DNA of 64,000 nt from Alysiella filiformis (GCF_014054525.1 NZ_CP059564.1:2366357-2430356); one strand, 5' to 3'; positions 1 to 10,211 are shown, numbered from the stretch's first letter. The notes: a model not told the origin generated them from the sequence alone. Numbers and translations are program-made.

Positions 1-28
1 CAAATATTTGAAAGATAAGGAAAACAAA

Positions 29-475
29 ATGTCCATTACCAACAACCGCAAGGCTTTTCACGATTATTATATTGAAGAGCAAATTCAGGCAGGCTTGGTA
101 CTACAAGGCTGGGAAGTGAAAGCCATACGCGCAGGTCGCGTGCAGCTCAAAGAAAGCTATATTTACTGGAAAAAAGACGCATTTTATTTGGTTGGCTGCC
201 ACATCACGGCTTTGCCCACCGCGTCCACACACGTCAAGCCCGACCCTGTTCGTCCGCGCAAATTGCTGCTCAATCAGCGCGAAATCAACAAGTTAATTGG
301 CAGAACCGAACGCGCTGGCTACACGATTGTGCCGCTCAATATGCACTTTCATCGTGGCAAAATCAAAGCCGAAATCGGCTTGGCAAAAGGCAAAAAATTG
401 CACGACAAACGCGAAGCCAGCAAAGAAGCCGATTGGAAACGCGAAAAACAACGTTTGATGAAAAACGCGCGTTAA
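29..475 (+). CDS. smpB: SsrA-binding protein SmpB
   Basis: Small RNA-binding protein (148 residues) that carries tmRNA into stalled ribosomes for trans-translation. The N-terminal core with [12 protein letters not shown] and [11 protein letters not shown], the central LHDKREA stretch and the basic tail ending QRLMKNAR are characteristic of the family; the tail is the part that mimics the missing anticodon arm. An upstream in-frame ATG at 8 would add MKDKENK, but the ATG at 29 lies after the purine-rich AAGG at 17-20 and gives the normal family N-terminus [10 protein letters not shown], so I start there. The S4-domain gene follows 17 bp later. The ssrA gene itself is not in the window. Confidence 0.95.
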   Translation: MSITNNRKAFHDYYIEEQIQAGLVLQGWEVKAIRAGRVQLKESYIYWKKDAFYLVGCHITALPTASTHVKPDPVRPRKLLLNQREINKLIGRTERAGYTIVPLNMHFHRGKIKAEIGLAKGKKLHDKREASKEADWKREKQRLMKNAR

Positions 476-492
476 TGTTAGGAAAAAACACC

Positions 493-726
493 ATGCAAGC
501 ACAAGTTTATTTGGAAGAACAAGAATACATCGCCCTGTGCGATTTGCTGAAATTGGCGGGGCTGGCTGAAAGTGGCGGTCAAGCCAAAGCCGCCATTGCC
601 GCAGGCGAAGTCTTACGCAATGGCGAAGTGGAAACGCGCAAAACCGCCAAAATTCGCGGTGGCGATGTGATTGAATTTGCTGGCTCAATTTTGGAAATTT
701 GCGATGGACACGACCCCGAAGCCTGA
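493..726 (+). CDS. YbcJ-like S4-domain RNA-binding protein
   Basis: A 77-residue protein consisting of little more than one S4 RNA-binding fold, as in E. coli YbcJ. Visible hallmarks are the helix DLLKLAGLAESGGQAK followed by AAIAAGEVLRNGEVETRK and the strand region IRGGDVIEFAG. The ATG at 493 is chosen because it has a GGAAAAAA run in front and gives the usual family length; an in-frame ATG at 475 overlaps the smpB stop and would add six residues. It probably binds structured RNA; the exact target is unknown. The next small gene starts inside it. Confidence 0.85.
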   Translation: MQAQVYLEEQEYIALCDLLKLAGLAESGGQAKAAIAAGEVLRNGEVETRKTAKIRGGDVIEFAGSILEICDGHDPEA

Positions 727-883
727 TGAATTGTTGCCGCCCCCCACCCCACCCGAAGATTGGGAATGTTGCGGCAGCGAATGCGGCGATGCGTGCATTT
801 TTCAAATTTACTATCACCAAAAAGAAGCCTACGACAAACAACAGCGCGAATTGGCACAAATGCACACCGATGCGGCAAAATAA
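704..883 (+). CDS. Small oxidoreductase-like domain protein (PF09791 type)
   Basis: A 59-residue cysteine-containing protein matching the short domain called 'oxidoreductase-like, N-terminal': a proline-rich start (PPPTPPEDWE), the cysteine cluster ECCGSECGDACIF, then a YYHQKEAYDKQQ helix. The four closely spaced cysteines suggest metal or Fe-S binding, but no activity is established. It starts at ATG 704 inside the end of the S4 gene (23-bp overlap, different frame), so the two are probably translationally coupled. No signal peptide or membrane segment. Confidence 0.75.
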   Translation: MDTTPKPDELLPPPTPPEDWECCGSECGDACIFQIYYHQKEAYDKQQRELAQMHTDAAK

Positions 884-938
884 AATTCAGGCAGCCCCAC
901 ATTTTCAGGCTGCCTGAAAAAATCTTTTGCAGAAAACC

Positions 939-967
939 TTTTCATTTCAATGAAAAAGCATTATAAT
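939..967 (+). promoter_or_regulatory. Probable sigma-70 promoter of rimP-nusA-infB
   Basis: TATAAT at 962-967 with TTTTCA at 939-944, 17 bp apart. It lies 84 bp upstream of the rimP start, followed by the terminator-like hairpin at 992-1016. Confidence 0.5.
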
Positions 968-991
968 AAATCAAATTTTTCAATCCCAACG

Positions 992-1016
992 AAAAATGAC
1001 CCGCGCGGTCATTTTT
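992..1016 (+). terminator. Leader hairpin, terminator or attenuator ahead of rimP
   Basis: Inverted repeat AAAAATGACC / GGTCATTTTT with a five-base loop CGCGC, followed by a run of T (to 1018). It has the form of an intrinsic terminator but sits between the probable promoter and rimP, so it may be an attenuator for the nusA operon rather than the end of the upstream genes. Confidence 0.55.
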
Positions 1017-1050
1017 TTGTTTTTATGCGACACAGAAACGAAACAAAAAC

Positions 1051-1488
1051 ATGGATTTACAAAACATTTTAGACAAAACCCTGCCCGCATTGGGCTACGA
1101 ATTGGTGGATTTTGAACTGACCGCCCAAGGCACTTTGCGCGTGTTCATTGACAATGAAACAGGCATTACCGTAGAAGATTGCGCCACCGTCAGCAACCAT
1201 TTGAGCCGCGTGTTTTTGGTGGAAGATGTGGACTACAAAAACTTGGAAATTTCCAGCCCCGGTCTTGACCGCCCCTTGAAAAAAGCCAGCGATTTTGTTC
1301 GCTTTACAGGCAGCCAAGCCAAAATCAAAACCCGCCTGCCCGTTGATGGACAAAAAAACTTCATCGGCAAAATTGAAGGCTTTGACGAAACCACCCAAAC
1401 CATCACCGTATCGTTTGACGGCAAAACCGCCCAAATTGAACTGAATAATGTGGACAAAGCCCGCATTAAACCCGAATTCAAATTTTGA
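1051..1488 (+). CDS. rimP: Ribosome maturation factor RimP
   Basis: 145 residues, the normal length. RimP helps mature the 30S subunit. The N-terminal domain contains GYELVDFEL and the signature ISSPGLDRPL (about residue 68-77), followed by the C-terminal SH3-like beta barrel with FIGKIEGFDE. It is the first gene of the conserved rimP-nusA-infB operon, 77 bp before nusA; the spacer carries an uptake sequence. Confidence 0.95.
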   Translation: MDLQNILDKTLPALGYELVDFELTAQGTLRVFIDNETGITVEDCATVSNHLSRVFLVEDVDYKNLEISSPGLDRPLKKASDFVRFTGSQAKIKTRLPVDGQKNFIGKIEGFDETTQTITVSFDGKTAQIELNNVDKARIKPEFKF

Positions 1489-1565
1489 TTTTTCACGCAA
1501 TGCGCTTTCAGGCAGCCTGAAACGCCCCACCCCATTTTGATATTTAAAATAAGGAACATGGCAAA

Positions 1566-3065
1566 ATGAGCCGCGAAATTTTAGCCTTGGCAGAAGCCCT
1601 TGCCAGCGAAAAAAATGTAGAACCCGATGTGGTGTTTGAAGCCCTTGAAGTGGCTTTGGGCATTGCCGCCAAGAAAAAAGCCGACCGCGAACACATGGAT
1701 TTGGAAGTCCGCATTCACCGCGAAACAGGCGAATACCGCACCGTGCGCCGTTGGTTAATCGTAGAAGATTTGGACTACACCTACCCCGAATTGGAAAAAA
1801 CCATCGAGCAAATTCAAGAAGAGCAGCCTGAAATCCAAATTGCCGTTGGCGAATATTACGAAGAAGACATTCCCAACGAAGCCTTTGGTCGCCAAGCCGC
1901 CCAAACCGCCAAACAAATCATCTTACAAAAAATCCGCGATGCCGAACGCGAACAAATTTTAAACGGCTTTTTGTCCACCCGCGAAGACATTGTGATTGGC
2001 ACAGTCAAACGCGTGGAACGCCACGGCATCATCGTGGAAATCGCCCCCAAATTGGACGCGCTCATTCCACGCGAACATTGCCTGCCACGCGAAAATTATC
2101 GTGGTGGCGACCGCATTCGCGCCCTGTTTTTGAAAGTGGAAGAATTCAATGGCGGTCGCAAACAGGTTTTGTTGAGCCGCTCTTCTAACGACTTTTTGCG
2201 TAAACTGTTTGAACAAGAAGTGCCTGAAATCGCCGATGGCTTGTTGGAAATCCGCGAAGTGGCACGCGATGCAGGACAACGCGCCAAAATCGCCGTCAAA
2301 TCCAACGACCAACGCATTGACCCACAAGGCACTTGCATTGGCGTACGCGGTTCGCGCGTGAATGCCGTTTCAAACGAAATCGGTGGCGAACGCATTGATG
2401 TGGTGTTGTGGTCTGACGATACGGCAGAATTTGTGATTAACGCGCTCTCGCCTGCCAAAGTGTCGCGCATTGTGATTGACGATGAGAAAAACGCCATTGA
2501 CGTGATTGTGGAAGAAGACCAACTGGCTTTGGCAATCGGTCGCGGCGGACAAAACGTGCGCTTGGCAGCAGAATTAACTGGCTTGCAACTGAACATCATG
2601 ACTTCACAAGAAGCCCAAGAACGCGATTTGGCACAAGCCAATGCCTTGCGCGATATGTTCATGTCGCAACTGAATGTGGGCGAAGACATTGCCCAAGCCC
2701 TGATTGACGCTGAATTTACCGAATTGGAAGAAGTGGCTTTCGTCCCCATGAGCGATTTGACCGACATTGAGGGCGTGGACGATGCGCTGGCTGAAAATCT
2801 GCGCAATAAAGCGCGTGAAGTGCTGCTGCAAGCAGAATTGGCTGCCGAAGAAAAATTGAACAACATCGCCGATGATTTGCGCAATTTGGAAGGCATGGAC
2901 GATGATATGTTGCGCGACTTGGTTGATGCCAACATCACCAACCGCGATGAACTGGCTGAATTGGCGATTGATGAATTGATTGAAATCACAGGCGTGAGCA
3001 AAGAAGAAGCCGAACAAGTCATTTTGGCAGCACGCGCGCACTGGTTTGCCGATGACGCAGAATAA
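1566..3065 (+). CDS. nusA: Transcription termination/antitermination protein NusA
   Basis: Binds RNA polymerase and nascent RNA, controlling pausing, termination and rrn antitermination. 499 residues with the full proteobacterial architecture: N-terminal polymerase-binding domain (about 1-125), S1 domain (about 135-200), two KH domains with GVRGSRV (about 258) and GRGGQNV (about 325), and two acidic C-terminal repeats (about 365-430 and 440-495), each with helix-hairpin-helix character. It begins with [16 protein letters not shown]. infB starts 11 bp downstream. NusA commonly autoregulates this operon; the leader hairpin at 992-1016 is a plausible site. Confidence 0.98.
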   Translation: MSREILALAEALASEKNVEPDVVFEALEVALGIAAKKKADREHMDLEVRIHRETGEYRTVRRWLIVEDLDYTYPELEKTIEQIQEEQPEIQIAVGEYYEEDIPNEAFGRQAAQTAKQIILQKIRDAEREQILNGFLSTREDIVIGTVKRVERHGIIVEIAPKLDALIPREHCLPRENYRGGDRIRALFLKVEEFNGGRKQVLLSRSSNDFLRKLFEQEVPEIADGLLEIREVARDAGQRAKIAVKSNDQRIDPQGTCIGVRGSRVNAVSNEIGGERIDVVLWSDDTAEFVINALSPAKVSRIVIDDEKNAIDVIVEEDQLALAIGRGGQNVRLAAELTGLQLNIMTSQEAQERDLAQANALRDMFMSQLNVGEDIAQALIDAEFTELEEVAFVPMSDLTDIEGVDDALAENLRNKAREVLLQAELAAEEKLNNIADDLRNLEGMDDDMLRDLVDANITNRDELAELAIDELIEITGVSKEEAEQVILAARAHWFADDAE

Positions 3066-3076
3066 GGAACACAAAC

Positions 3077-5917
3077 ATGAGTAACAATCGCAATAACAAA
3101 CCCGAAGTGGAACACAAGGGCGGCAAAAAAGTCAAAATGTCGCGCGAGGAAATGTTGGCGCAACTGAAAGCAGAACAATCTGCCCAAACCGCCAAAACCG
3201 AAACCCCTGCCACACCCGCTCCTGCCAACACCGCACCGCAGCCTGAAAATGCGTCTGCCCCTTTGTCTGCCGAAGACGCGGAACGCGCCGCCAAAAAAGC
3301 CGCCGCTGAAGCAGAAGCTGCCAAATTGAAAGCTGCCAAAGCCGCCAAGTCTGCCAAATCCGAAACGGCAAAAACGGTTAAAGAAACCGTTGCAGACAGC
3401 CCCGAAACGCCCAGCGTAAGCACCGAAAACAGCAGCGAAAAGCAGCCTGAAAAAGCCCCTGCCGCGCCCAGCGACAATGCACCTGCTGGCGAAAATGGCG
3501 AAACCAAAGAAAAACGCAAACGCTCTCGTGGCGGTCGCAATCGCAATAAAAACAAAGACAAAGATGGCGCACCCGAAGCCGTTCCCACTTTGGTTGAAGT
3601 GGTAAACGCTGAAGAAGCTGCTCGCCGCGAAGCCGAAGCCGAGCAAGAACGCAAACGCCGCGAAGCCCAAGAAGCCCTGTTGCGCGAAAAACAAGAACGC
3701 GCCGAACGCCAAGCACGCCGCGAAGCCGCCAAAGCCCAAGCTGCCGAAGAAGCTCGCTTGGCTGCCGCCGCCAAAAAAGAAGGCAAAGACGGCAAAGGCG
3801 TACGCACCGCCAAGCCTTCCGAAGAAAAATTGGCACAAAAAGCAGCAGAAACCAAATCCCCCAAACCCATCGCCAAAACCAACGACAAAGCCAGCAAACC
3901 TGCTGAAAAAGTCGCCAAACCCGTTTCAGGCAGCCTGAACGATGAAAACCCCAGCAGCGGCAGCCGCAAAAAAGACGACCGCCGCCACAGTCGCGATGAT
4001 GACGCACCCAAAGGCAAAGGTGGCAAAAACGTCAAAGGCGGTCGCAACGACAGCCGCAATGCAGGTGGCGATGATGAGCGCGTACGCGGTGGCAACAAAA
4101 AAGCGAAAAAACTCAAACTCGCGCCCAACCAACACGCATTCCAAGCCCCAACCGAACCTGTGGTTCACGAAGTGCTGGTGCCTGAAACCATTACCGTAGC
4201 CGATTTGGCGCACAAAATGGCAGTAAAAGGCGTGGAAGTGGTCAAAACGCTGATGAAAATGGGCATGATGGTTACGATTAACCAATCGCTTGACCAAGAC
4301 ACCGCCCTGCTCGTGGTAGAAGAAATGGGACACATCGGCAAACCTGCCGCCATTGACGACCCAGATGCCTTCTTGAACGATGACAGCACCCATGTTGATG
4401 CGGAAATGTTGCCACGTCCACCCGTTGTTACCGTGATGGGACACGTTGACCACGGTAAAACTTCGCTGCTTGACCACATTCGCAAAACGCGCGTGGTGTC
4501 GGGCGAGGCTGGTGGCATTACGCAACACATTGGCGCGTATCATGTGGAAACGCCACGCGGTGTGGTCACGTTTTTGGATACCCCTGGTCATGAAGCTTTT
4601 ACCGCCATGCGTGCGCGTGGTGCAAAAGCCACCGACATCGTGATTTTGGTGGTGGCAGCCGATGATGGCGTGATGCCGCAAACCGTTGAAGCCATTGCCC
4701 ACGCCAAAGCCGCAGGTGTGCCGATTGTGGTTGCCGTGAACAAAATTGACAAAGATTCCGCCAACCCCGAACGCATTCGCCAAGAATTGACCCAACACGA
4801 AGTCGTGTGCGATGAATGGGGTGGCGATGTGCAATTTGTGGACGTGTCTGCCAAACACGGCATCAACATTGACAAATTGTTGGAAGCCGTGTTGTTGGAA
4901 GCGGAAGTGTTGGAATTGAAAGCCCCAGTCGCAGCACCTGCCAAAGGCTTGATTGTGGAAGCGAAATTGGACAAAGGTCGCGGTGCGGTTGCCACCTTGT
5001 TGGTGCAAAGCGGTACTTTGCGTAAAGGCGATATGCTGTTGGCTGGCACCACGTTCGGTAAAATCCGCGCCATGTTGGACGAAAACGGCAAACCTATTGA
5101 CGAGGCTGGTCCTTCTATCCCCGTAGAAATTTTGGGTTTGTCGGACGTACCCAATGCAGGCGAAGACGCGCTGGTGTTAGCGGACGAGAAAAAAGCGCGT
5201 GAAGTTGCCCTGTTCCGTCAAGGCAAATTCCGTGATGTGCGTTTGGCAAAACAACAAGCCGCCAAATTGGAAAACATGTTCAACAACATGGGCGAAAATC
5301 AAGCACAAAACTTGTCTATCATCATCAAAGCAGATGTGCAAGGTTCTTACGAAGCTTTGGCAGGCAGCCTGCAAAAATTGTCCACCGATGAAGTGCGTGT
5401 ACAAGTCTTGCACAGTGGCGTGGGCGGCATTTCTGAAAGTGATGTGAACTTGGCGATTGCTTCGGGTGCGTTGATTATTGCGTTTAACGTGCGCGCGGAC
5501 AATGCTGCGCGTAAATTGGCAGAAACCGAAGACGTGGAAATCCGCTACTACAACATCATTTACGATGCGATTGACGATGTGAAAGCGGCAATGAGCGGCA
5601 TGTTGTCGCCCGAAGAGAAAGAACAAATCACGGGTACGGTGGAAATCCGCCAAGTCATTACGGTGTCCAAAGTCGGCAATATTGCAGGCTGTATGGTTAC
5701 GGACGGCTTGGTCAAACGCGACAGCAAAGTGCGCTTGATTCGCAACAATGTGGTGATTCACACGGGTGAATTGTCATCGCTCAAACGCTTTAAAGACGAT
5801 GTAAAAGAAGTGAAAATGGGCTTTGAATGCGGTTTGATGATTAAAAACTTCAATGAAATCATGGAAGGCGACCAACTGGAATGCTTTGACGTGGTGGAAG
5901 TGGCGCGTACGCTGTAA
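3077..5917 (+). CDS. infB: Translation initiation factor IF-2
   Basis: GTPase that delivers initiator tRNA and joins the ribosomal subunits. 946 residues: a long charged Ala/Glu/Lys/Arg-rich N-terminal region (to about 370), an IF2 N2-like domain, then the GTPase with G1 GHVDHGKTS (about 455), G2 region [10 protein letters not shown]3 DTPGH, G4 NKID and G5 SAK, followed by domains II, III and the C-terminal initiator-tRNA binding domain. An uptake sequence lies inside the N-terminal coding region near 3927 and is read as VSGSLN, showing such sites are tolerated in flexible linkers. It is the last gene of the operon; inverted-repeat elements follow. Confidence 0.98.
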   Translation: MSNNRNNKPEVEHKGGKKVKMSREEMLAQLKAEQSAQTAKTETPATPAPANTAPQPENASAPLSAEDAERAAKKAAAEAEAAKLKAAKAAKSAKSETAKTVKETVADSPETPSVSTENSSEKQPEKAPAAPSDNAPAGENGETKEKRKRSRGGRNRNKNKDKDGAPEAVPTLVEVVNAEEAARREAEAEQERKRREAQEALLREKQERAERQARREAAKAQAAEEARLAAAAKKEGKDGKGVRTAKPSEEKLAQKAAETKSPKPIAKTNDKASKPAEKVAKPVSGSLNDENPSSGSRKKDDRRHSRDDDAPKGKGGKNVKGGRNDSRNAGGDDERVRGGNKKAKKLKLAPNQHAFQAPTEPVVHEVLVPETITVADLAHKMAVKGVEVVKTLMKMGMMVTINQSLDQDTALLVVEEMGHIGKPAAIDDPDAFLNDDSTHVDAEMLPRPPVVTVMGHVDHGKTSLLDHIRKTRVVSGEAGGITQHIGAYHVETPRGVVTFLDTPGHEAFTAMRARGAKATDIVILVVAADDGVMPQTVEAIAHAKAAGVPIVVAVNKIDKDSANPERIRQELTQHEVVCDEWGGDVQFVDVSAKHGINIDKLLEAVLLEAEVLELKAPVAAPAKGLIVEAKLDKGRGAVATLLVQSGTLRKGDMLLAGTTFGKIRAMLDENGKPIDEAGPSIPVEILGLSDVPNAGEDALVLADEKKAREVALFRQGKFRDVRLAKQQAAKLENMFNNMGENQAQNLSIIIKADVQGSYEALAGSLQKLSTDEVRVQVLHSGVGGISESDVNLAIASGALIIAFNVRADNAARKLAETEDVEIRYYNIIYDAIDDVKAAMSGMLSPEEKEQITGTVEIRQVITVSKVGNIAGCMVTDGLVKRDSKVRLIRNNVVIHTGELSSLKRFKDDVKEVKMGFECGLMIKNFNEIMEGDQLECFDVVEVARTL

Positions 5918-5977
5918 TCGCGTTTGAATGAAAACAGGCAGCCTAAAAACGGAGAAATCGGTTTTCAGGCTGCCTTT

Positions 5978-6148
5978 CAGTACACGACAAAAATCTTTCA
6001 GGCTGCCTGCAACCGGTCCCCTCCCCTGCTGGCGGGGGAGGGTTAGGGTGGGGGTGGTACGTTGCGTTTCTAACCTCCACCCCAGCCCTCCCCCTTGCAT
6101 AGGGGGAGGGGGTAGGCTTGTGGCAATATCAAAAAATGTCGTGTACTG
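5978..6148. repeat. Inverted-repeat element, family C copy 1
   Basis: 171-bp element ending in CAGTACACGACAAAAATC on the left and the inverted CAGTACACGACATTTTTTG on the right, with GC-rich inner arms made of CCCTCCCC and GGGGGAGGG tracts. A related copy lies at 30161-30330 and a variant at 62808-62989. No coding capacity; it looks like a MITE or intergenic repeat. Confidence 0.7.
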
Positions 6149-6159
6149 AAAGGCTAAAA

Positions 6160-6303
6160 CCTTTGCAAAACCTACTTTTAAACTGACGTAGGGGCGGATT
6201 TCATATCCGCCCTTTTTTCAATTTATTGATAAGAATGAAAATTTCTGCGAACCTAAACGGGGCAGATATGAAATCTGCCCCTACAAACCGAGTTTTGCAA
6301 AGG
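6160..6303. repeat. Inverted-repeat element, family A copy 1
   Basis: 144-bp element with terminal inverted repeats CCTTTGCAAAAC (6160-6171) and GTTTTGCAAAGG (6292-6303). Inside are two palindromic cores, GGGCGGATTTCATATCCGCCC-type and GGGGCAGATATGAAATCTGCCCC-type. Other copies: 16521-16638, 27464-27697 and a right half at 35121-35184. Confidence 0.75.
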
Positions 6304-6337
6304 TTTCAGGCTGCCTGAAAAACACCATGCGCCATCA

Positions 6338-7021
6338 TCACAAACCACAGCTTTTCACCGACACAACATAGCTTTTCAACAATTTGGGCGTTAAAAGATG
6401 ATTGCCTGAAACATTTAAATCATTTATTTTTTTGATGTTTTTCATGCGAACTTGATAATACGGTTGTGCAGTACGCATGTGCGACCAATGCCAGATTTCT
6501 TCCGCATGACCGCCATTGCGCCCGTGTGCATAGACTTGGCAAAAACCGAATTTTCGCGCATTTTTTTGCAACCAACCCAGCGTTTTTTGACCATCAACGC
6601 CTGCCCAATAGCTCAATTTCAAACTGTTTACGTCCACATCAGTCCCCCAATGGTGGCGGCTGAAAGCAGGTGGACTGGAATAGCGCAGTATCACGCGCAA
6701 ACGCGTTTTATCGCGCCCCGAAGTGCGTTGCCATTTGCGTTGCCAAATGTTTTTCTGATGTGAATAAGAACGAAAGGCGGAAATCACGCGTATGTTCACG
6801 CCATCTTGACGGGCTGCGCGTATCATGCGTTCCAAATCGGGCATGACATCTTTTTGAATGTATTCGGTTTTGTTGGTGTATTTGCTGGGAATGCGTGTGA
6901 AACGGCTGTCTTTTTGTGGCGAAACCATGCCGCTGACTTGATTGAGTGTGGGTGTGGCTGCCCACAAACCAATGGGCAACATATTGATAAACAAAAATAC
7001 AAGAAACTTTGCTTTCCACAT
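6338..7021 (-). CDS. M15-family D,D/L,D-carboxypeptidase (VanY-like), exported
   Basis: 227 residues with an N-terminal signal peptide (KAKFLVFLFINMLPIGLWA). The zinc-peptidase signatures are visible: SRHHWGTDVDV (the SxHxxGxxxD motif) around residue 121-131 and HAEEIWHWSH (the ExxH region) around residue 172-181; VISAFRSYSHQ is the conserved segment before the active site. Members trim D-Ala or D-amino-acid ends of peptidoglycan stem peptides in the periplasm. Single gene between repeat elements and ccoI; substrate stereochemistry cannot be decided from sequence. Confidence 0.85.
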   Translation of the reverse strand: MWKAKFLVFLFINMLPIGLWAATPTLNQVSGMVSPQKDSRFTRIPSKYTNKTEYIQKDVMPDLERMIRAARQDGVNIRVISAFRSYSHQKNIWQRKWQRTSGRDKTRLRVILRYSSPPAFSRHHWGTDVDVNSLKLSYWAGVDGQKTLGWLQKNARKFGFCQVYAHGRNGGHAEEIWHWSHMRTAQPYYQVRMKNIKKINDLNVSGNHLLTPKLLKSYVVSVKSCGL

Positions 7022-7172
7022 GGCATTTCAAACAAATGATTCAATGACAAAGCGGGTATTGTAATGGATTTGATGATTTCAGGCTGCCTGAAAAATGCAA
7101 TGTGTGGATACAGTAAACAATATCGTTTCAATATCCCCAATCATTAAGCCACCGTTTTCAGGCAGCCTGAAA

Positions 7173-9617
7173 TCATTTTCGCAATCGCAAGGCATTCCAC
7201 ACCACAATCAGTGAGCTGGCACTCATGCCTATGGCGGCAAACAGGGGTGTTACCCAGCCCAACATCGCCATCGGCACAACCAGCAAATTGTAGCCTGTTG
7301 CCCACCACAGGTTTTGTTGAATGATTTTTTGTGTGCGTTTGGCTTGCAACAACATGGTGGGCAATGCCGCCAAATCATCGTGCAGCAACACCACATCTGC
7401 GCCATCTCGTGCCACATCTGCGCTACCTGCCACGGCAACCGACACATCGGCGGCTGCCAACACGGGCGCATCGTTAATCCCATCGCCCAACATCAAAACG
7501 CGCTTGTTTTGCTGTTGCAGGGTTTGCACATAGTGCAGTTTGTCTTCGGGCGTGGCGTTGGCGCGGTGGTGGGCAATGTTTAGGGTTTGCGCCAATTGGG
7601 ATACGGCGGCTTCGTTGTCGCCACTCAAAATGTGTAAATTGATGTTTTGTTGAGCCAATTTTTGCAACATGTTTTCGGCATCGTGTTTGACCGTGTCTTG
7701 CAAAATAAAGGCTGCCTGAAAACCTTGCTGGTTGCCCAAGGCGATTAAGCTGCCTTGTTTTGCCCATTCTGCCCATTGTGGCGACAGGCTGCCTGAAATG
7801 TCTGCCACAAATTCAGGTTTGCCAATCGCCCAAATTTGCGTTTGATTGTGAAACGTGATTTGTGCCGATACGCCGTGTCCGATTTTGTTCAATTTTTGTG
7901 CAATGAGCAGGGGCGCGGTGGCGGTGTGTGGCAAATTCAAAATGGCTTGGGCGATGGGGTGTTCGGATTGTTGCTCCAACAATTTGGCGATGGCAATCAG
8001 TTCATCGTTGTTCAGGCTGCCTGAAACATTGTGCCACGCTTGCACCGACAATTTGCCTTGCGTGAGTGTCCCCGTTTTGTCCAACACCGCATCGGAAATG
8101 TGCGCCAAGGTTTCCAAAGCATGACCGCGCGCCACCAAAATGCCTGAACTTGCCAATTTGCCTGTGCTGGCTGCCAAAGCGGCTGGCGTTGCCAATGCCA
8201 AAGCGCAAGGGCAAGTTACCACCAACAGCGAAACGGTTATCCACAAAGCCGTAGCCACATCTGCCAAATAAAACCAAATGCCAAAAGTCAGCACACCCAA
8301 CACCAGCACGGCAAAGGTAAACCAAGACGCATAACGTTCCGCCAATTCTGCCAAACGCGGTTTTTGCGACAGGGCGGTATCGAGCAATTTGACGATGTGT
8401 GCCAAGCGCGTTTGTTGCCCCACTTGACTCACACGCACGATGAGCGGACTGTGCAAATTGAGCGTGCCTGCGGTAACAAGGCTGCCTGAACGCTTGGCAA
8501 TGGGCAAACTTTCGCCTGTGAGCATGGCTTCGTTCACTTCGCTTTCGCCTTGCAGCACCATGCCGTCTATGGGTATGACTTCGCCAGCGCGTACCACAAT
8601 CACATCGTCTTTTTGCAAAGCGATAACGGGGGTTTCTTCGCTGTTTTCATCGGGATAATGTGGCAGCTTGTGGCAAAATGCAGGCACGAGTTTGACCAGA
8701 CGCTCCGCCGCATCGCCCACTTTGTGCCGCATGGACAATTCCATAAATCGCCCAATCAACAGAAAAAACACAAACATGGACAGACTGGCAAAGTGCATAT
8801 CCATGCTCAATCCGCCCAATAAGCCGTACACGCTCATGGCAAAACCCAAAGTCAAAGCCAAAGCCACAGGCGTATCCATGCCCAAACGCTGGTTTTTCAC
8901 ATCGCGCCACGCGCCCAAATAAAACGGTTGCGCGGCATACAACATGGCAGGCAGCGACATAATCAATCCGCCCCAATTCAAAATGGTCAGGTATTGCGTT
9001 TCCACATCATTGTAAAGATAGGTGGGCATGGCAAACATCATGGTTTGTGCGCTGGATAAGCCTGCTACCGCCATGCGTATCAGCATTTTTTTGCGATTTT
9101 GTTGGGCTTGCACTTCCATTTTTTGGGGGTCGTAGGGCGCGGCGGAATAGCCAATTTGTTGAATCAAATACAAAATATCGGATAAATTCAAACGCGCCGC
9201 GTCCCAACGCACGCGTACCCTTTGGGTGCTGTAATTCAGTTCCACTTTGATGACCCCTGCCAAACGCAACAATCGCTGTTCAATCAACCATGTACACGCC
9301 GCGCAAGTGATGCCGCTCAACATGAGCATGGCTTCTTTGGCGTTTTCAGGCAGCGTTTCCACAAATTCGGCTTGCATTTCGGGCAAGTCGTACAATTTCA
9401 GTTGTGCCAAAATTTCATCGGGGGGCAATTCGGCTTTTTGTGCTTGGCTGGTGCGATTTTTGTAGTAGTTGCCCAAACCTGCGTCTATGATGCTTTGCGC
9501 TACGGCTTGGCAGCCTGCACAGCAGGTGGCTTGGGCTTGGTTTTCGTAGATGACGGTAAGCTGAATGTGGTCGGGAACGGGTAAACCGCAATGAAAACAA
9601 GATTTTTCGTGAGACAT
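7173..9617 (-). CDS. ccoI: Copper-translocating P-type ATPase, CcoI/FixI type
   Basis: P1B ATPase of 814 residues that exports copper for assembly of the cbb3-type cytochrome oxidase. An N-terminal CFHCGLPVPD zinc-ribbon-like segment, typical of CcoI/FixI, precedes a heavy-metal-associated domain with GITCAAC (about residue 100). Then come the membrane CPC motif in TCPCALALATP (about 467), the phosphorylation site DKTGTLTQGK (about 512) and GDGINDAPVLA near the C-terminus. I start at the ATG at 9617 (MSHEKSCFHCG); the further-upstream in-frame start would translate an uptake sequence as FRQPE. The cbb3 structural genes are not in the window. Confidence 0.9.
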   Translation of the reverse strand: MSHEKSCFHCGLPVPDHIQLTVIYENQAQATCCAGCQAVAQSIIDAGLGNYYKNRTSQAQKAELPPDEILAQLKLYDLPEMQAEFVETLPENAKEAMLMLSGITCAACTWLIEQRLLRLAGVIKVELNYSTQRVRVRWDAARLNLSDILYLIQQIGYSAAPYDPQKMEVQAQQNRKKMLIRMAVAGLSSAQTMMFAMPTYLYNDVETQYLTILNWGGLIMSLPAMLYAAQPFYLGAWRDVKNQRLGMDTPVALALTLGFAMSVYGLLGGLSMDMHFASLSMFVFFLLIGRFMELSMRHKVGDAAERLVKLVPAFCHKLPHYPDENSEETPVIALQKDDVIVVRAGEVIPIDGMVLQGESEVNEAMLTGESLPIAKRSGSLVTAGTLNLHSPLIVRVSQVGQQTRLAHIVKLLDTALSQKPRLAELAERYASWFTFAVLVLGVLTFGIWFYLADVATALWITVSLLVVTCPCALALATPAALAASTGKLASSGILVARGHALETLAHISDAVLDKTGTLTQGKLSVQAWHNVSGSLNNDELIAIAKLLEQQSEHPIAQAILNLPHTATAPLLIAQKLNKIGHGVSAQITFHNQTQIWAIGKPEFVADISGSLSPQWAEWAKQGSLIALGNQQGFQAAFILQDTVKHDAENMLQKLAQQNINLHILSGDNEAAVSQLAQTLNIAHHRANATPEDKLHYVQTLQQQNKRVLMLGDGINDAPVLAAADVSVAVAGSADVARDGADVVLLHDDLAALPTMLLQAKRTQKIIQQNLWWATGYNLLVVPMAMLGWVTPLFAAIGMSASSLIVVWNALRLRK

Positions 9618-9704
9618 GGTTTCAGGCTGCCTGAAAAGAAACAAACAGCCTAAATTGTGCTATCAGAAGTGGGCTTTGGCAACTGTTTTGCCGATAAGTG
9701 CAAT

Positions 9705-10211
9705 TTATGGCGATGTGCTTGGCACGATGGGTTCACTCATCACAATCAGAAAAACATAAATCAAAATCAAGGTGTTGATGGCAAACAGCACAGGGTGAAA
9801 TGGCTCTTGTGCAGGCAAGCTGTACATCGCCACAAACAGCGCAATTAGGGCGCAAAGCAGCAGCGTATGCCCATTGCTCCACAAAATTTTTTCCATTACC
9901 GCAAAAGCATATGCCAAAAAAATGCCCGCCAAACTCAAAGTCAAACGCGCTTTGAGTTGATTGAGCAATGCCAATGCCGACACCGCAATCAGCACCTTTA
10001 CCACCAGCAACAACACAAATTCCGAATGCGGCGCACCGCCCCAAGCGTCTGTTTTGAGGGTGTGCCACGACAGTTGCCAGCCATTCATATTTGGTACAAA
10101 AGGCAGCAGCATTGCGCTGGCAAAACAGCCTATGCCCACACTCATGCCCAGCACCCAAGCGGTTTTTTTCAGCCAAATTGCCGTAAATGGGTTGGTAAAT
10201 TGCATTGCCAT
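9705..10211 (-). CDS. Hypothetical inner-membrane protein
   Basis: 168 residues with about four hydrophobic segments (VLGMSVGIGCFASAMLL, a SEFVLLLVVKVLIAVSALALL stretch, a central LAGIFLAYAFAV region, and a C-terminal LFAINTLILIYVFLIVM). The start at 10211 (MAMQFTNPF) follows GGGAG spaced four bases away, so the longer in-frame extension to 10364 is probably not used. It lies just upstream of ccoI on the same strand (87-bp gap), so a link to copper or oxidase assembly is possible but unproven. I do not recognise the family. Confidence 0.65.
   Translation of the reverse strand: MAMQFTNPFTAIWLKKTAWVLGMSVGIGCFASAMLLPFVPNMNGWQLSWHTLKTDAWGGAPHSEFVLLLVVKVLIAVSALALLNQLKARLTLSLAGIFLAYAFAVMEKILWSNGHTLLLCALIALFVAMYSLPAQEPFHPVLFAINTLILIYVFLIVMSEPIVPSTSP

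Noticed and set aside
2096-3838. Long open frame of 580 codons on the minus strand opposite nusA and infB
   Set aside because: It is Ser/Ala/Phe-rich low-complexity sequence antiparallel to two certain genes; it arises from codon bias in the charged IF-2 N-terminal region.
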